From assembly GCF_018446385.1 (NCBI RefSeq), contig NC_056006.1, forward strand, positions 1,364,001 to 1,428,000: a stretch of DNA of 64,000 nt. Reading direction: 5' to 3'. This DNA is from Zingiber officinale. Its lineage: Eukaryota > Streptophyta > Magnoliopsida > Zingiberales > Zingiberaceae. Of the stretch, positions 46,787-58,489 are shown piece by piece. The position numbers and the translations under genes were made by a program. The first letter of the stretch is position 1, and each line of letters opens with the position of its first letter. A model generated the notes under the pieces. The model saw nothing but the letters and a program-made list of their open reading frames with translations. It did no database searches and was not told the DNA's origin.

Positions 46787-47269
46787 ATGAATGATCAAAG
46801 GTGAAGTCAAAGAATGTAAATAAGCAAGAGCATCAATAGAATCACAAGCAAAGCTTAAACGCACAGCCAAAGGGAGGTTATCTATGTTCCTGTTGTTGAT
46901 TAGATCAAATAAGTTACCATTAGGGATAAACTCATAGACCAACATGGGAACCTCCACTTCCAACCAATAATCCAACAGCTTGACTATGTATTTTGGTAAA
47001 AATATTAAAGGCGTTTCAATGCTACTGAAGATTAAAAGCATTGTTATTAACTATGTGAGGTGTGAGGTATGATGATTTTTAAAATATTTATGTGAAACTC
47101 AAACTTAGGAGATCACTCCAAGCAACACTGAATTGAAAGATCAATCTACATATTTGCTCACGTCAAACCAATTTATTTTGAAATTTAAATGACAAAGCAA
47201 ACAAAGAAGAATCAAAGAAAACCAACAATTAAATTTAAATGCCAAAGGGGTCTAGAACGAAACTTGGCC

Positions 47270-47995
47270 GATTACTTATAACTTGATCAGATGGTCCGAG
47301 AGTCTTGGATTTGAACATGAGGATATGCTCACTTATAACTCGGTCAAACGACATGAGAGTTTGAGACATATAACTCAACTGGATGGTCCGAGAGTTTGGG
47401 ACTTGGTCATGAGGACATGCTTACTTATAGTTCGGCTGAGTAGCATGAGAGTTTAGAACATAGGCATGATGGTAGCCTCACTTATAACTCGGTCGGATGA
47501 TCCGAGAGTCTGAGATTTAGTTGTGAGGGCATGCTCACTTATAACTCGACTGAATGGAACGACAGTCTAGGACATAGGCGCGAGGGCATACTCACTTATA
47601 ATTCGGCCGAGCGACATGAGAGTCTGTGATATAGGCACGAGGGCAGGTTCGCTTATAACTCGGCCAGATAGTCCAAGAGTCTAGGACATAAGTGCAAGAG
47701 CAGAGTCACTTATAACTCAGCCGGATAGTTTGAGAGTTTAGGACATAGGCGCGAGGTCAAACTCGCTTATAACTCGGTCGGATGGTCTGAGAGTTTGGGA
47801 TTTGGTTGTGAGGACAAACTCACTTATAACTCGATCAGATGGTTCGAGAGTTTGGTACTTGGTCGTGAGGGTATGCTCACTTATAACTTGGCTAAGCGGC
47901 ATGAGAGTTTGGGATATAGGCGTGAGGATAGACTTGCTTATAACTCAGTTGAATGATCCAAGAGTCTGGGATAGTCGACTGGATGATTGCTAGTG
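47270..47995. repeat. 57-bp tandem array, about 13 units
   Basis: Units contain CTTATAACTCGGTCGGATG, CGAGAGTCT and GGGCATGCTCA at about 57-bp spacing, with drift between units. They resemble the U3 arrays of the other gypsy-type LTRs in layout but not in sequence. Confidence 0.8.
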
Positions 47996-48002
47996 TTTTG
48001 GA

Positions 48003-48180
48003 GGTACGGTGTATGACTTGAATGTCTTGAAGAGTGGAGGCATAGTATTTGACCTGATTACCTTGGAGAGTGGAGGCACGGTGTATGACCCGAGTGCCTT
48101 GGAGGGTGGAGACACGGTATATGATCCGAATGCCTTGGAGCTGGGATATACGATATATGACTTGAATGCCTTGGAGTTTG
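48003..48180. repeat. 36-bp tandem array, about five units
   Basis: Units read ACGGTGTATGAC.., CCTTGGAG and TGGAGGC. The 36-bp period keeps one frame open (VYDPNALELG-like units), but this follows from the repeat and is not evidence of a gene. Confidence 0.8.
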
Positions 48181-49364
48181 GATTTTTTGCTATGCCAGAA
48201 GTAGGGATATATTTTAAATTTTAAAAATATAAAATTTAGATAATAGACTTATCTGTCGAGCTGACCTTAGCTGATAATCTCCAGTCGTTAAGTAGGGACG
48301 AGGAGCAGCCTGGTATGGATGAGCTGTCAGTTGGGGCTACCGAGTGGATGACAGATTGAGAATTATCCTGAATGGAGATGCTGAATAGATTTTCCGAATG
48401 AAATTGCCACAATTTAAAATTCTTGCAATTGGAGCTATTTTTAGGTGGTCGATCCGATTGGAATTTTGGTCCTTTAGAATTTTGGACTAGATGCTCATTT
48501 TGTCGATCAGACTTGCCTTGCCAGTCGGACATTTCTCATTTTGATTTTTGTCGATCAACTTTTACTTGGAGATGTCGATCATACTTTACATGAAGATGCC
48601 AATTGGATGTGCTTTTGGTTAATTTGGAGAACCTGTCGATCATGACCAATTTGGAGATCTAGCGGATTAGATGTATGATTTGAGCGTTAGCTAGGATCTG
48701 CTCCCTATGCTCTTGAAGGAGGCCCTCAAGAGGAGAGCGAGGATGATCATTTATTCTCTTCTTCTGACTCCGCCATTCAACGGAGCCTTTTGACATACTA
48801 ATGGCATTCACTAGTAGCATGATGATGAGATTAAAGGTAGTCACAAAAATAACGGGGCTTTCAGGAAGCGACCAATTTGGTGTGACAGTCGATTCTGGGA
48901 CATCTTCCACTTCTTGTACTGCTCTTGCTTCCTGAACTAGCGGAGGGTTTAGTGAAGGATTTCGAGGGCGCATTGGAAGTGGTGATGGTTTCCGATCGAT
49001 CTAGTCGATCGGAGCTGGAACAATCACTTTCTTTTTCTGGGTGGACTGTGCCTCCTCTACATTGATATACTTAGTTGGCCTTTCTATTAGATGGTTGAAG
49101 TCTCTCGGGGGCTTCTTAATCAAAGATCGGAAGAAGTCCCCATCAGTGAGCCCTTGCAAGAAGGCACTCACTAGAATTTCTGTGGTGGCCGTAGAAACGT
49201 CCATGGCCACTTGGTTGAAACGTTTGATGTACGCTCACAGGAATTCCTTGGTTCCTTGCTCGAGCGTGAACAGACTCAAGCTGGTTTTTTTATATCTCCT
49301 GTTGGAAAAGTGGTGTAGGAAGACTTTTCTAAATTCTCTCGCCAACGGCTTTAATCCTGCGCAA

Positions 49365-50431
49365 TGGTCATTGCTCAATCGATCGGCTGATCGATTGGGG
49401 AGGCTGAATCGATTGACTAATCGATTCAACCTTCTTCTATTCTCTCACGTCTGCGCGAGAAACCTGACCCTAATCGATTGGGGAAGCTACTATGTGCGTA
49501 ATATAGGCTCCCAATCGATCGACTAATCGATTGGGCTGCCATTTGTCGCAGCACTGTGCCCAATCGATCGGTTGATCGATTGGGCTTCGGTTCAATCGAT
49601 CGGCTGATCTATTGACCTCCCTTTGACTTGCTTAACTCAAGTGTAGGATTTCTAAATCCAACATCCGGTCAATCATAACCTGTTGGAACTCCTCATGCCT
49701 AGCATCCGGTCAACCTTGACCTGCTGAGACTTCTTCGCCAAGTGTCCAGTCAACCCTTTGACCCACTTGGACTTTTCTCCTCGTGCAAAGTGTCCGGTCA
49801 ACCATGACCCACTTAGACTTCCACTAGATGTCCGGTCACCCTTGACCCATCTAGATTTCCTCGTGCTAAGTATCCAGTCAATCCTTGGACCTACTTGGGC
49901 TTCCCAACACCAGGTGTCCGGTCAACCTTGACCCACCTGGATTTCCACGTGTCTGACTTCACTCACTAGGTCTTTCCTTTTACCTAACTTCACTCACTAG
50001 GGTTTTCCTTCTGTCTGTCTTCACTCACCAGGACTTTCACCTAACTTCACTCACTAGGGTTTTCACCTGACTTCACTCACCAGGATTTTTCCACCGCCCG
50101 ACTTCATTCACCGAAAATTTCACCTGCCTAGCTTCACTCACTAGGTCTTTCACTTGGCTTCACTCACCAGGATTTTCCCTTACCTATCCTCCAGTTAGGA
50201 CTTTCCCAGTCAAATATCTAGTCAATCTTGACTTACTTGACTGTTCTTCATATCAAACTGATCATCCCTTGATCAGATGAGAATTGTATCAACAATCCAC
50301 CCAATCGGATGATTGTATCTGTAATCTCCATATATTGTCAAACATTGAAACCAAAACATCAAGACTCAAGCTTGAATCAACTCAAACTTAGTCAGCCTGA
50401 CCCAGGGAATATTGCACCAACATTTATCACT
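49365..50431 (-). mobile_element. Sirevirus-like LTR with ATCGATCGG..TGATCGAT palindromes, nested
   Basis: The right end, ATTGCACCAACA at 50431, is the start of the LTR in element sense. The block 49960-50200 repeats CTTCACTCACCAGGACTTT, the reverse complement of the AAGTCCTGGTGAGTGAAG repeats of the 30064 LTR, so the families are related. The palindromes (49376-49620, for example 49376-49397) are different in sequence. It splits two gypsy gag regions. No internal region is attached; the left limit is approximate. Confidence 0.65.
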
Positions 50432-53387
50432 CAGTTGGAGTCTCCATCGGTTGGACCCCCGAATATCATGTTGATATTTTCCAGGGTGGCATTGTTGCGG
50501 TTCTCTTCTTGCCAGTTTGGTAACTCTGGTTGAACTCAGTCTAGAACTTGCGCTCGATCTGCTGGCGGTGGAGGTGTTCTTTAGTGTCTCTCGGTCTCAC
50601 TGATTTCTTCTAGGCGGGTCATTTGGTTGTTAATAAGGGTGGCTGTTGGGTGACGGAGTGCGCCGGTGAAATCTCTTATTACTCCCCTAGCGATTAGCAA
50701 AGTGTAGCAATCTTGTGTGTCATGAGTAGTTGACCGGTGGAGGGTACACCACCGTCGTAGAGCTCCTCTGGGGGGGGGGGGAGGGGGACTCGGGGTACCT
50801 CGCTGGCTCTACCTCCACATGCTACACGGCCTGAGGTCGTGGTTCTCGATGATGAGGCTGAGGACCTGCTCGGGGTCCCCTAGGTGGAGGAGCATGCAAA
50901 GTTTGGCACTCGGGCGCGGGAGTTACAGCTGGCACGGTGACCTCCTTCCTTCGGGCGGATTGTGCTTCTTCAACATTGATGAGTTCGACCGCCCTGTCTA
51001 GCAGATGATCGAAATTCCTTGGCAGTCTCCTAACCAAGGAGACGAAGAAGTTATTATTGTTGAGCCCCTGGAAAAAAACACTCATCAGAATCTCGATAGT
51101 AGCCAAAGGGACGTCCATGGCGACTTGATTAAAATTTTTGATATAGGCCCTTAGCGACTCCTTGGCCCCTGTTTGAGCAAGAAAAGGTTCAGGGGAGTCT
51201 TTTGATAACATTTTCTATTAGCAAAGTGCTGAAGAAAAGCTTTGCGGAAGTCTTTTAAACCTTGAATGGATTCATTCAGTAGTCGCTTAAACCACCTTTG
51301 CGCAAAGCCACCAAATGTGATAAAGAACACCTGACATTTACTCCATCAGTAAATTGGTGAAGAAGAGAAGCGTGCTCAAATTTAAGGAGATGATCCTCAG
51401 GGTCAGTTGACCCTGAGTATTCACCTTCGCCAAAGTTTGATAATGCTTTGGCAGCTTGTCATCTAGTACCTTTTGAGAGAATGGGGTACTAATTTCTTCA
51501 AGGGAGCTACACCTTGTCGGAGCTTTTCCCCCACATCCTTCTCGGACAGGTGCTTCTCTAGAGGATTCTTAATGTAGTCTCCCTTAGCCAAAGTGCTCGT
51601 GTGGCGTGCGAAAGAGCGCGCGATGGCATGGAATCGACAAGTGAGATACCTATGGTAGAGGAATTGGGACTTCCTCCCCAACTCCTCTCTCCCTTTGGTG
51701 AGATGTTGTTGATACAATGGGATTGGGTGGTAATAGGGCACCACTTGTTATTGTTGTTATTGTAATAATTTTTACGCTCGGACATTGATGTCAGATCCAA
51801 GTCTTCTTATGTCAGGATAACAGTAGTGAGTCTTCTAGTTTCTTTCATCTCTGATTTTCAGATTCAGGTGAAAATTTTCACAGACGACACCAAATTTGAT
51901 TATGTATGAAAACTGCAGAGATGACGCGTTGGGCACAGTGGATTGGTGGTTGATTGATAGAGGACCTTTTACTCTACAAAAAAAGATTCCTTATGTTCCT
52001 GCACACATGGAAACGAGCCAATAAAACGTCAACGTCCAAAAACTAGGGGGAGTCCCTGGTGAAGGTCCTCCGACGCTCAAGTCAGTACCAATCCAGATGA
52101 GTAGATGAAGAACAATAAGAACGTACACGCGAGAATAAAGTTACAGATGTTCAGAGAATGTACTTCCGCCACGGAGAGGACTCCTTTACATACCACCTCA
52201 CATAACCTCCACAATTATGAGGTGACAAAGTGTGTCAGAGTTTATTAGGTAAAGGGAAGTGTACAACCCAGGTAATGGGCAATAATCCTTTGAAGAATTT
52301 TTTTTACCCACATATATACCATTTTTATTATTTATAGTTTCTGTTATTACTGAGGTTGATGAAGGAATATGATGTTATAAATGGTTTGCTGATGGAAGAC
52401 ATGATAGTTGTCAAGAAGTTTTCAGAAGAATATTCTTAACATAGTTATTATTCTAACAGGTTGTTAGGATGCTGCCTGCTGAGTATATCTCACCCAGTCC
52501 TTAAGGTTGGCCATCTCTATTGAATTGCCAGGTTATATTCTATATAATCTACTCTGCTGTGTATTATACTGTCTGTATCTTGGCTGGCCAGTAAGGTTGA
52601 TCGTCTTTATATCTGTCTCGTCATTAAGCCGTTTGGTTATGCCAAGAATCTACTTGAGAAATAATATGATGCCCTAAACACGTTGGGAATCTATTTGAGA
52701 AACAATATAATACCCTGCGCGTGCTAATAATCCGTCCGATCTACAATATGAAGCTAAACGCCTTAGGTCTGGTCGATATTTTTTCTGACCGAGTGTACAA
52801 CAAGCTTATGGAGAAATGTTGTGTTCTGAGAGGTTCGGTCAATATCCTGAGCCCAAGTGTCTTAGGTCCTATAGACCTTTTGTCAGACCGAGATTATAAT
52901 AACTTGTAGGTAGAGTGCACCTGGCCATTCGACCCGATTTATAAAACTATCCTACTTATACATAGAAGAAATGGGTAGGGTGTCATATAAACCTAGTCAG
53001 TTCTACTTCTGAATAGATACCCATAGGGTTGGTCGGTGATTAGATCAACCGAACGTATGTAGAGAGGCTCCTACAGAGTAATGAGTTCGACCCTCCCTTG
53101 GACGGTGGATCGATTATTCTGGCTGGCCTGTAAGGGCGACCGTCTTTAAACTTGATTGGCTATTAAGTGACTAGGCACGTTGTTTCTTTAGTTCATTATT
53201 CGATCGGCTTAAGGGCCGGTCAACCTTTTTCCTGCACGGCTCGGAAACCGGCCAGACCCATTCAACGAGCCCTAGTATACCAGGCCACCAATCAGAACAA
53301 GATGAGGAGATGTTCTCCTTCATTGACTTTGACTGCCACTTCACCTTGACTTTGATCTCCATGTCATCTCCTGGACCCGCTCATTAC
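50432..53387 (-). mobile_element. Gypsy-type element: gag region and 5' LTR, minus strand
   Basis: Gag is read on the minus strand at 50822-51211 (LATIEILMSVFFQGL, LINVEEAQSARRKE) with an N-terminal segment at 51463-51800. A primer-site-like TTTGGTGTCGTCTGTG (minus sense, about 51880-51895) leads to the LTR, about 51897-53387, beginning TGTAATGAGCGGG in element sense. The LTR holds CTTGAGCGTCGGAGGACC at 52064-52081 (minus sense). No pol is in the window; the downstream side is cut by the LTR at 50431. Broken. A 13-base G run with an A-broken extension lies at about 50771-50787. Confidence 0.65.
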
Positions 53388-54490
53388 AACCCGTATCAAA
53401 CACATAAATGAAAAGGATAAGAAACTAGAAAACACACATAAGAGGATTAAACTAGGCAAACAAACACACAACCATTGTAGCAACATACCTTAAGCTCATG
53501 TCTCTTTCTTAATGTTACAACCGATCTTGTATATTGCTCCATCCTGTGAGTTGGATCTCTATATTGAAAGTAGTTTTGGAATTGACATTGTTAACATTTG
53601 GTAACTCACCAAGCAAGCTCTAGGTTTCTTAGCAATGTGATGTACTTTGATTGATTGTTGTATATGAGTTCTCATTCGATCTAGCTCTTCAGCCACTTTT
53701 TTCATAGTCAGCCGTTTCTTTCCCTTTGGTTTTAAAGTTCATAAACTTCTTGAATAAATTTCATGTTACCTTCCAATTTCACTATTATTCTGCTCCTCAA
53801 ACATAGCAAAAGACGACACCAAACTACCGTGTTCTTCAAATTTATCTTCATGATTAATAGCCTTTGCATTGATCGTCCTATCCTATTTTACCCTTATTTC
53901 TTTCAAGATTTGCTATGAACAAAAGTTAATTAGTACACTATTGCTTTGATTATGTCAATGGACTAATCTTATAATAGAAATTATATAACTTCTCTAAGAA
54001 TTGGCTTCTAACCACTCCATAACAACTCCGACTAAAACACTTGTATATGATCAATTCCAAGCATGGTCACTTTGAACGCAATGAAGAAAAAAATAATTAC
54101 TTTTCCTACAAATTTCTTGAATAGATTAGATTAGTGTTGCATATCAAGTCATTAACCTTTTGTGTTGTACTTTGATCTTTTATTATATTTTTTTTCTTTT
54201 TTTAAAGAATTAATGTTACTATGAGAATATTCATGTTCCTCTTAGTAATAGTTTCAATGAGTCGCCATCTTCGAACTAAGGAAGTCCTAATTCTTGTGAC
54301 AAGCAAATTAAAACACATTAGTGGTGCCACTGAGCATGCCTAGTCTGATACAACCCAAGTCGGGCATGACTTGGGTTGGATTATTCAAATTTATTCATTT
54401 TGTTTTAATTCTATTTCTTATTCGATATAAAATCGCTTTCAAATGATTCTAAAATCTGAAAACTTTTGGAGCTGAGAAAATTCTTGGATT
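53388..54490. other. Unannotated AT-rich stretch downstream of the intact WAK
   Basis: No recognisable gene. Some minus-strand frames look like decayed transposon protein, but no family motif is clear. A hairpin with 11-bp arms lies at 54351-54378 (CAACCCAAGTC, loop GGGCAT, GACTTGGGTTG). Confidence 0.4.
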
Positions 54491-54629
54491 TGAACCATAG
54501 CAGACACTTCTTTCTCTTACTGCTGAATAATTAGTAAACAAGCATAACACTCACTAGAAGACTTAATTGCAAGAACGATAGTCCAACTTGGGAGGAACAC
54601 TTGAGATGACAACTTTAGGGACCGTTTCT

Positions 54630-57268
54630 TTACCTTGCACATTCAATGAGCAACGCAACCTCTTGAATATGACTAGTGTTACCGGTAGACGTTTGAGTAT
54701 CTGATGGAACAGGAAAGAAACTCTCAATGTCCTCAGCATTTGGTGGTGTCCATGGAACAGGATGGAACTTTCTCATGTTGTTTAGCTGGTCGGCCACATC
54801 CCTCATAGTAGGTCTCTCTTCTCCCCTTACACTCAAGCACTGCACTGCCAGTTCACCAATCCTTTCAATCAGCTCTGCATCTCCTTCACTCGTCACTTGA
54901 TTATCCAAGAGTTCCTCAAGTCGATCCTCTTTCCTGGCCGAAATGAAGCTTGATGCAAGGCTCGTTTCTTCTCCATTTTCTTCAAAAAAAATTGCCTTCT
55001 TACGTGTCAGTATTTCTAATAGCACTACACCAAAGCTATAAACATCACTTTTTTCAGTTAATTTGCATGTTTGAAGGTACTCGGGGTCTAAGTAACCGCA
55101 GGTCCCTTGAACCAAAGTAGCAAACTGGTCTTCATCCTTGGGATTTAGCCTTGAAGCTCCGAAATCAGAAACTTTGGCAGTGAAATTTTCATGTAGGAGG
55201 ATGTTGGCAGACTTCACGTCTCCATGAATGATTGGAGGCGAAGCCGAATAGTGTAAATAAGCAAGAGCATCAGCAGAATCACGAGCAATGTTTAAACGCA
55301 CAGCTAAAGGGAGGTTATCTATGTTTCTGCTGTGGATTAGTTCAAACAAGTTACCATTAGGGACAAACTCGTAGACCAACATGGGAACCTCCACTTCCAA
55401 ACAACAGCCCAAGAGCTTGACTATGTTCTTATGATTTACTTGGGAAAGAATAAGCATTTCCTTTCCAAATTCTTTCTTTTGTCTCTCATTTATAACCTTT
55501 GGCTGCTTTATGGCAACAAACTGATTGTCTCCTATATCTCCTTTGTAAACAATTCCATATCTGCCTTGCCCAAGAATTCTGTTGTTCTTATCAACTCTAT
55601 TTATCGCCTTCTCTAATTCTTCTTTTGAAAAGATCCTAAATGCAAGACTTAATTTTCTCATCTCTTCTAGTAATTGCATGCCCCCATGTTCACTGAAATA
55701 TCTTTTCCTGGACTGGACAAGTTTTCTTCTCTGATAAATCATACAGATGCACATGCCAAATACTAGTAAGAAAGTCAAGCTGATGGAGGTGCCTGTGTAC
55801 CCATCAACATCACATAACGTGAGCATCCAAACTAAATAAACCAATGAAAATTAAGATGCAGTAATTTATTATTCTTTCTCAGATAATTAACCTTTTGTTT
55901 TGTATTTGGTGTTTTAGTTGGATGGAAAAGTAACAGAAATTGCACTCGAGTGATTCATGTTCTATGTGCTATTTTGTGATCTAGAGATGAAAAAGCAACC
56001 GAACAGAAATTGCTGAAGGATCGATTGATACGTCAGGTACTTGGAAAGAGAGAAAGAACCATTCTGCAGGGAAAGAACCTCACCTATAGCCGCTTTCACC
56101 GCCAAGGAAAGCTTCTGATTTGGGGTGCATGTTCCATTGTAAGCGTCACCGTGCTTGCCTTCGGGGCAGTCACAACTATAATTACCTGGCAGGTTATGGC
56201 AGATGCCATTTGGGCATGGATTTGGTTGCAGATTGCATTCGTCGACGTCTAAAATATATTCAAGTGCACAAACTACAGCGTTAAGCATCATCGCAGTAAT
56301 TGAAAGCAGCTAGCTAGCTAGAATAATTACTTAAATCGATTGGTATAGACGACGACAGATATACCTTGGCATCCGTCGGAGACGTAAGGATTGCCTTGGT
56401 ATCCCTCGGAACAGTTGCAGAGATAACCAGGACCATTGGAGGAGTCGACACAGTCGCTGTGAGCACTGACGCAGACATAAGAGCTGGTTAGGTTGCGCTT
56501 AGCTACCTCGCACGTCTCGCTGCCGATGGCCCAGTCCATAACCACCGGCACCCAGCCGTCGTTAATTTGCATGAATTGGTTCGTGGTGATGTAAGACGTC
56601 TGAAACCGGAACCACTCGGCCTCCAACAAGACGGCGTAGCTGCAATTGCTAAATCTCCAAGTATCCGAGTTGTCGGAACGGCTTTCAAACTTGACAGTAT
56701 ACTGTGTGAGATTCTTGGGTATGGAAGTCTGGCAGCAACCGAGTCCGGAGCAGGAGCCATCGGCGCCGATGCTCCATTCATCCCGGCAGATGGCCGCACA
56801 GCCACTGGCGTAGCTATTGTTCCCATGGTTGTCTTGGATGTAGGCAAGGGTATCACAGCCGATGACAGTGAACTTGTTGCGGAGATCTGAGAACCTATAT
56901 GGGCCATCATCCCTTCCAACATTCAAGGCTCCTCGACCCATTTTAGGGGCCCTTTGTAAAGGCTCGTTACACTGCGAGATTATGCGGTTGAGCATGCGCA
57001 CGTAGCCCATCGTCAACGAAATCCTGAGGACCTCAAGATGACCATAGAATGGCTTCTTGAGGCCACTTTCCATGGTGTTGCAGGTTAGATTGAAACCTCC
57101 TCCTATGGAACAGTTAGCGCCGATGCCGAAGGGGTAAGGGATCTCCACGTCGCCGCATCTTGTCGGGCATCTGCTGACAGGCACAGCAGATGCAACTGCA
57201 GGTAGCTGCAGAAGCAACAGTAGGGAGAGGAGCAGAGACATGGCGAGTGCTGCAGCAGCTGAATGCAT
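54630..57268 (-). CDS. WAK: Wall-associated receptor-like kinase (WAK family), intact
   Basis: Three exons on the minus strand: 57268-56365, 56248-56084 and 55792-54630. GT-AG introns keep frame and yield 743 residues, the usual WAK length. A signal peptide (about 1-27) precedes a galacturonan-binding domain (CPTRCGDVEIPYPFGIG, NLTCN). An EGF-like module (about 268-300) and a calcium-binding EGF (DVDECNLQPNPC, from 302) follow, then a membrane span (about 360-376) and a Ser/Thr kinase with loop GQGRYGIVYKG (431-441), VAIK lysine 452, HGDVKSANILL (catalytic Asp 548) and DFG 566-568. The HGD in place of HRD makes it a non-RD kinase, common in WAKs and linked in the literature to immune receptors. 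Predicted to sense pectin or wall fragments at the plasma membrane. It is flanked by two decayed copies. Confidence 0.93.
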
Positions 57269-57366
57269 AGCTTCTGCTTAATTAGTTGATCAATAAGCCA
57301 ATACCATCCTCATTATATATATAACATGGTCACTAAACTCCACGCATATATAGACAAATACTTATC

Positions 57367-57575
57367 CTTTTGGATGAGTCTAGTGGTTAGTGCATGAAAT
57401 GTTACCATAATAAAGTCTGAGGTTCGAATCTCAGTAAAATCGAGGTAAATATCTCCTTTATGTGCTAGTCACTATTCCAAAGACTAGTAGCCGCTCTTGA
57501 TTTACCTCCTCTGTGTTGACCCTGGGATGGATTGATGGGGGTGCTGGGGACGAGCTATTCGTCTTTTTTGCCACA
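57367..57575 (+). mobile_element. tRNA-derived SINE, copy 1 of a stacked pair
   Basis: Box A-like GTCTAGTGGTTAGTGCAT (57378) and box B GGTTCGAATCTC (57421) mark a Pol III head; the tail has GGATTGATGGGGGTGCTGGG and ends in CTTTTTTGCCAC. A 21-base direct repeat lies before it (57346-57366) and after it (57576-57596). It lies upstream of the intact WAK start codon (about 100 bases away), within the probable promoter. Confidence 0.75.
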
Positions 57576-57596
57576 ATATATAGACAAATACTTATC

Positions 57597-57803
57597 TTCT
57601 CGGACAGTCTAGTGGTTAGCATATGAAGTGTTATCATCATGAGATCTGGAGTTCGAATCTCAGTAAAGTCGAGATAAATGACTCTCTTATGTGCTAGTCA
57701 TTATTTCAAAGACTAGTAACCGTTCGTGATTTACTTCCTTCGTGTTGATCCTGAGATGAATTGACGGAAACACTAGAGACGAACATATTCACCTTTTACC
57801 CCC
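57597..57803 (+). mobile_element. tRNA-derived SINE, copy 2 of a stacked pair
   Basis: Same family and orientation as copy 1 with moderate divergence: box A GTCTAGTGGTTAGC (about 57607), box B GTTCGAATCTC (57651), tail ACCTTTTACCCCC. The 21-base repeat that flanks copy 1 directly precedes it; a degraded third version (ATAAATACTCTC) may follow it at about 57804. Confidence 0.7.
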
Positions 57804-58489
57804 ATAAATACTCTCATAAATCATTGTCATTCCAAACACACAACAAGATCCTAGCCATTCACATACTTCGATCACATGTAGCCTCGGCTCCAACCGGCGA
57901 TCTACTAAACTAGACACACATACAAAAAAAATCAGTAAGTCAAATCATCCTTTTAATATGTGGTTTCAGAAATTGCACTGAATTCTTTGGGTTAAAGATG
58001 GCTTAGACTGATGTGAGATGTAGTCAAGTCAAGACAATTCAACAATTAGTCATCCTTCTAATACATGGTTTAAGAAATTACAGAAACCATTTAAATCGCT
58101 ATGTAATAGAGCATTTGTGGATATCTAATTAATCCATATATATAGTTATGCTTAATATGCTCTCTAAGTACTTATTTACTATATCAAATATAAATAACAT
58201 AAATACTGTAGTGATTGATCAGCCAATCAACTTTATCACAATGCTCGTCCTTTTTGGTTTTTGAACACAACAAGCTGATCTCACCACATTGCTACTTCTT
58301 ATCTTCTTACTCTTTATACTTGTGCAGTTAGATTGACTCTGTTCCATTGCACCTTAATTGTTGTGACATTGCGGCAGAAAGTACCTTTTGAAAAAAAAAA
58401 AAATATTGTAAAGTTGATATATATCTATAGTTAGGTACCAACTACATACATCTTTATCATACGTATTCAATTATCAAGAATAATTAGAG
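57804..58489. other. Intergenic region between WAK and pseudogene 2
   Basis: AT-rich, without a gene or a recognised element. Confidence 0.5.

Larger units (their letters stand above)
45466..47000 (-). pseudogene. WAK-type kinase pseudogene 1
   Basis: Read on the minus strand, this matches the last exon and 3' flank of the intact WAK at 54630-57268, from the N-lobe segment (LEVEVPMLVYEFIPNGNLFDLI) to the kinase C-terminus and 3' UTR. The ectodomain, membrane span and ATP-binding loop are absent. The activation motif DFG reads DFR (VFDFRASRLNPKNEEQF), the frame is broken in several places, a 65-bp tandem duplication lies at about 45875-46004, and three SINE-like insertions interrupt it (46132-46290, 46307-46534, 46681-46786). 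It is therefore a decayed tandem duplicate of the WAK locus. The left limit is where similarity to 54491 onward starts. Confidence 0.85.
47001..49364 (-). mobile_element. Gypsy-type element remnant with long U3 arrays, minus strand
   Basis: Gag segments are read on the minus strand (48659-48973 and 49001-49360, with ATTEILVSAFLQGLTDGDFF and INVEEAQS), typical of gypsy retrotransposons. To the left lie the two tandem arrays listed separately, which look like LTR U3. The gag start is missing because a solo LTR adjoins at 49365. Broken, with many breaks; boundaries at the left are approximate. Confidence 0.6.

Noticed and set aside
48009-48224. A repetitive 71-codon frame with VYDPNALE-like units
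   Set aside because: The 36-bp period is divisible by three, so an open frame with repeated peptide arises from the DNA repeat itself.
50771-50787. Long G run as a possible G-quadruplex control element
   Set aside because: It lies in a decayed gypsy gag region, and a homopolymer run here is as likely to be a sequencing or replication artefact.
57378-57431. Possible tRNA gene (good box A and box B)
   Set aside because: No cloverleaf or acceptor stem can be folded around it, and the boxes belong to a SINE present twice in tandem.
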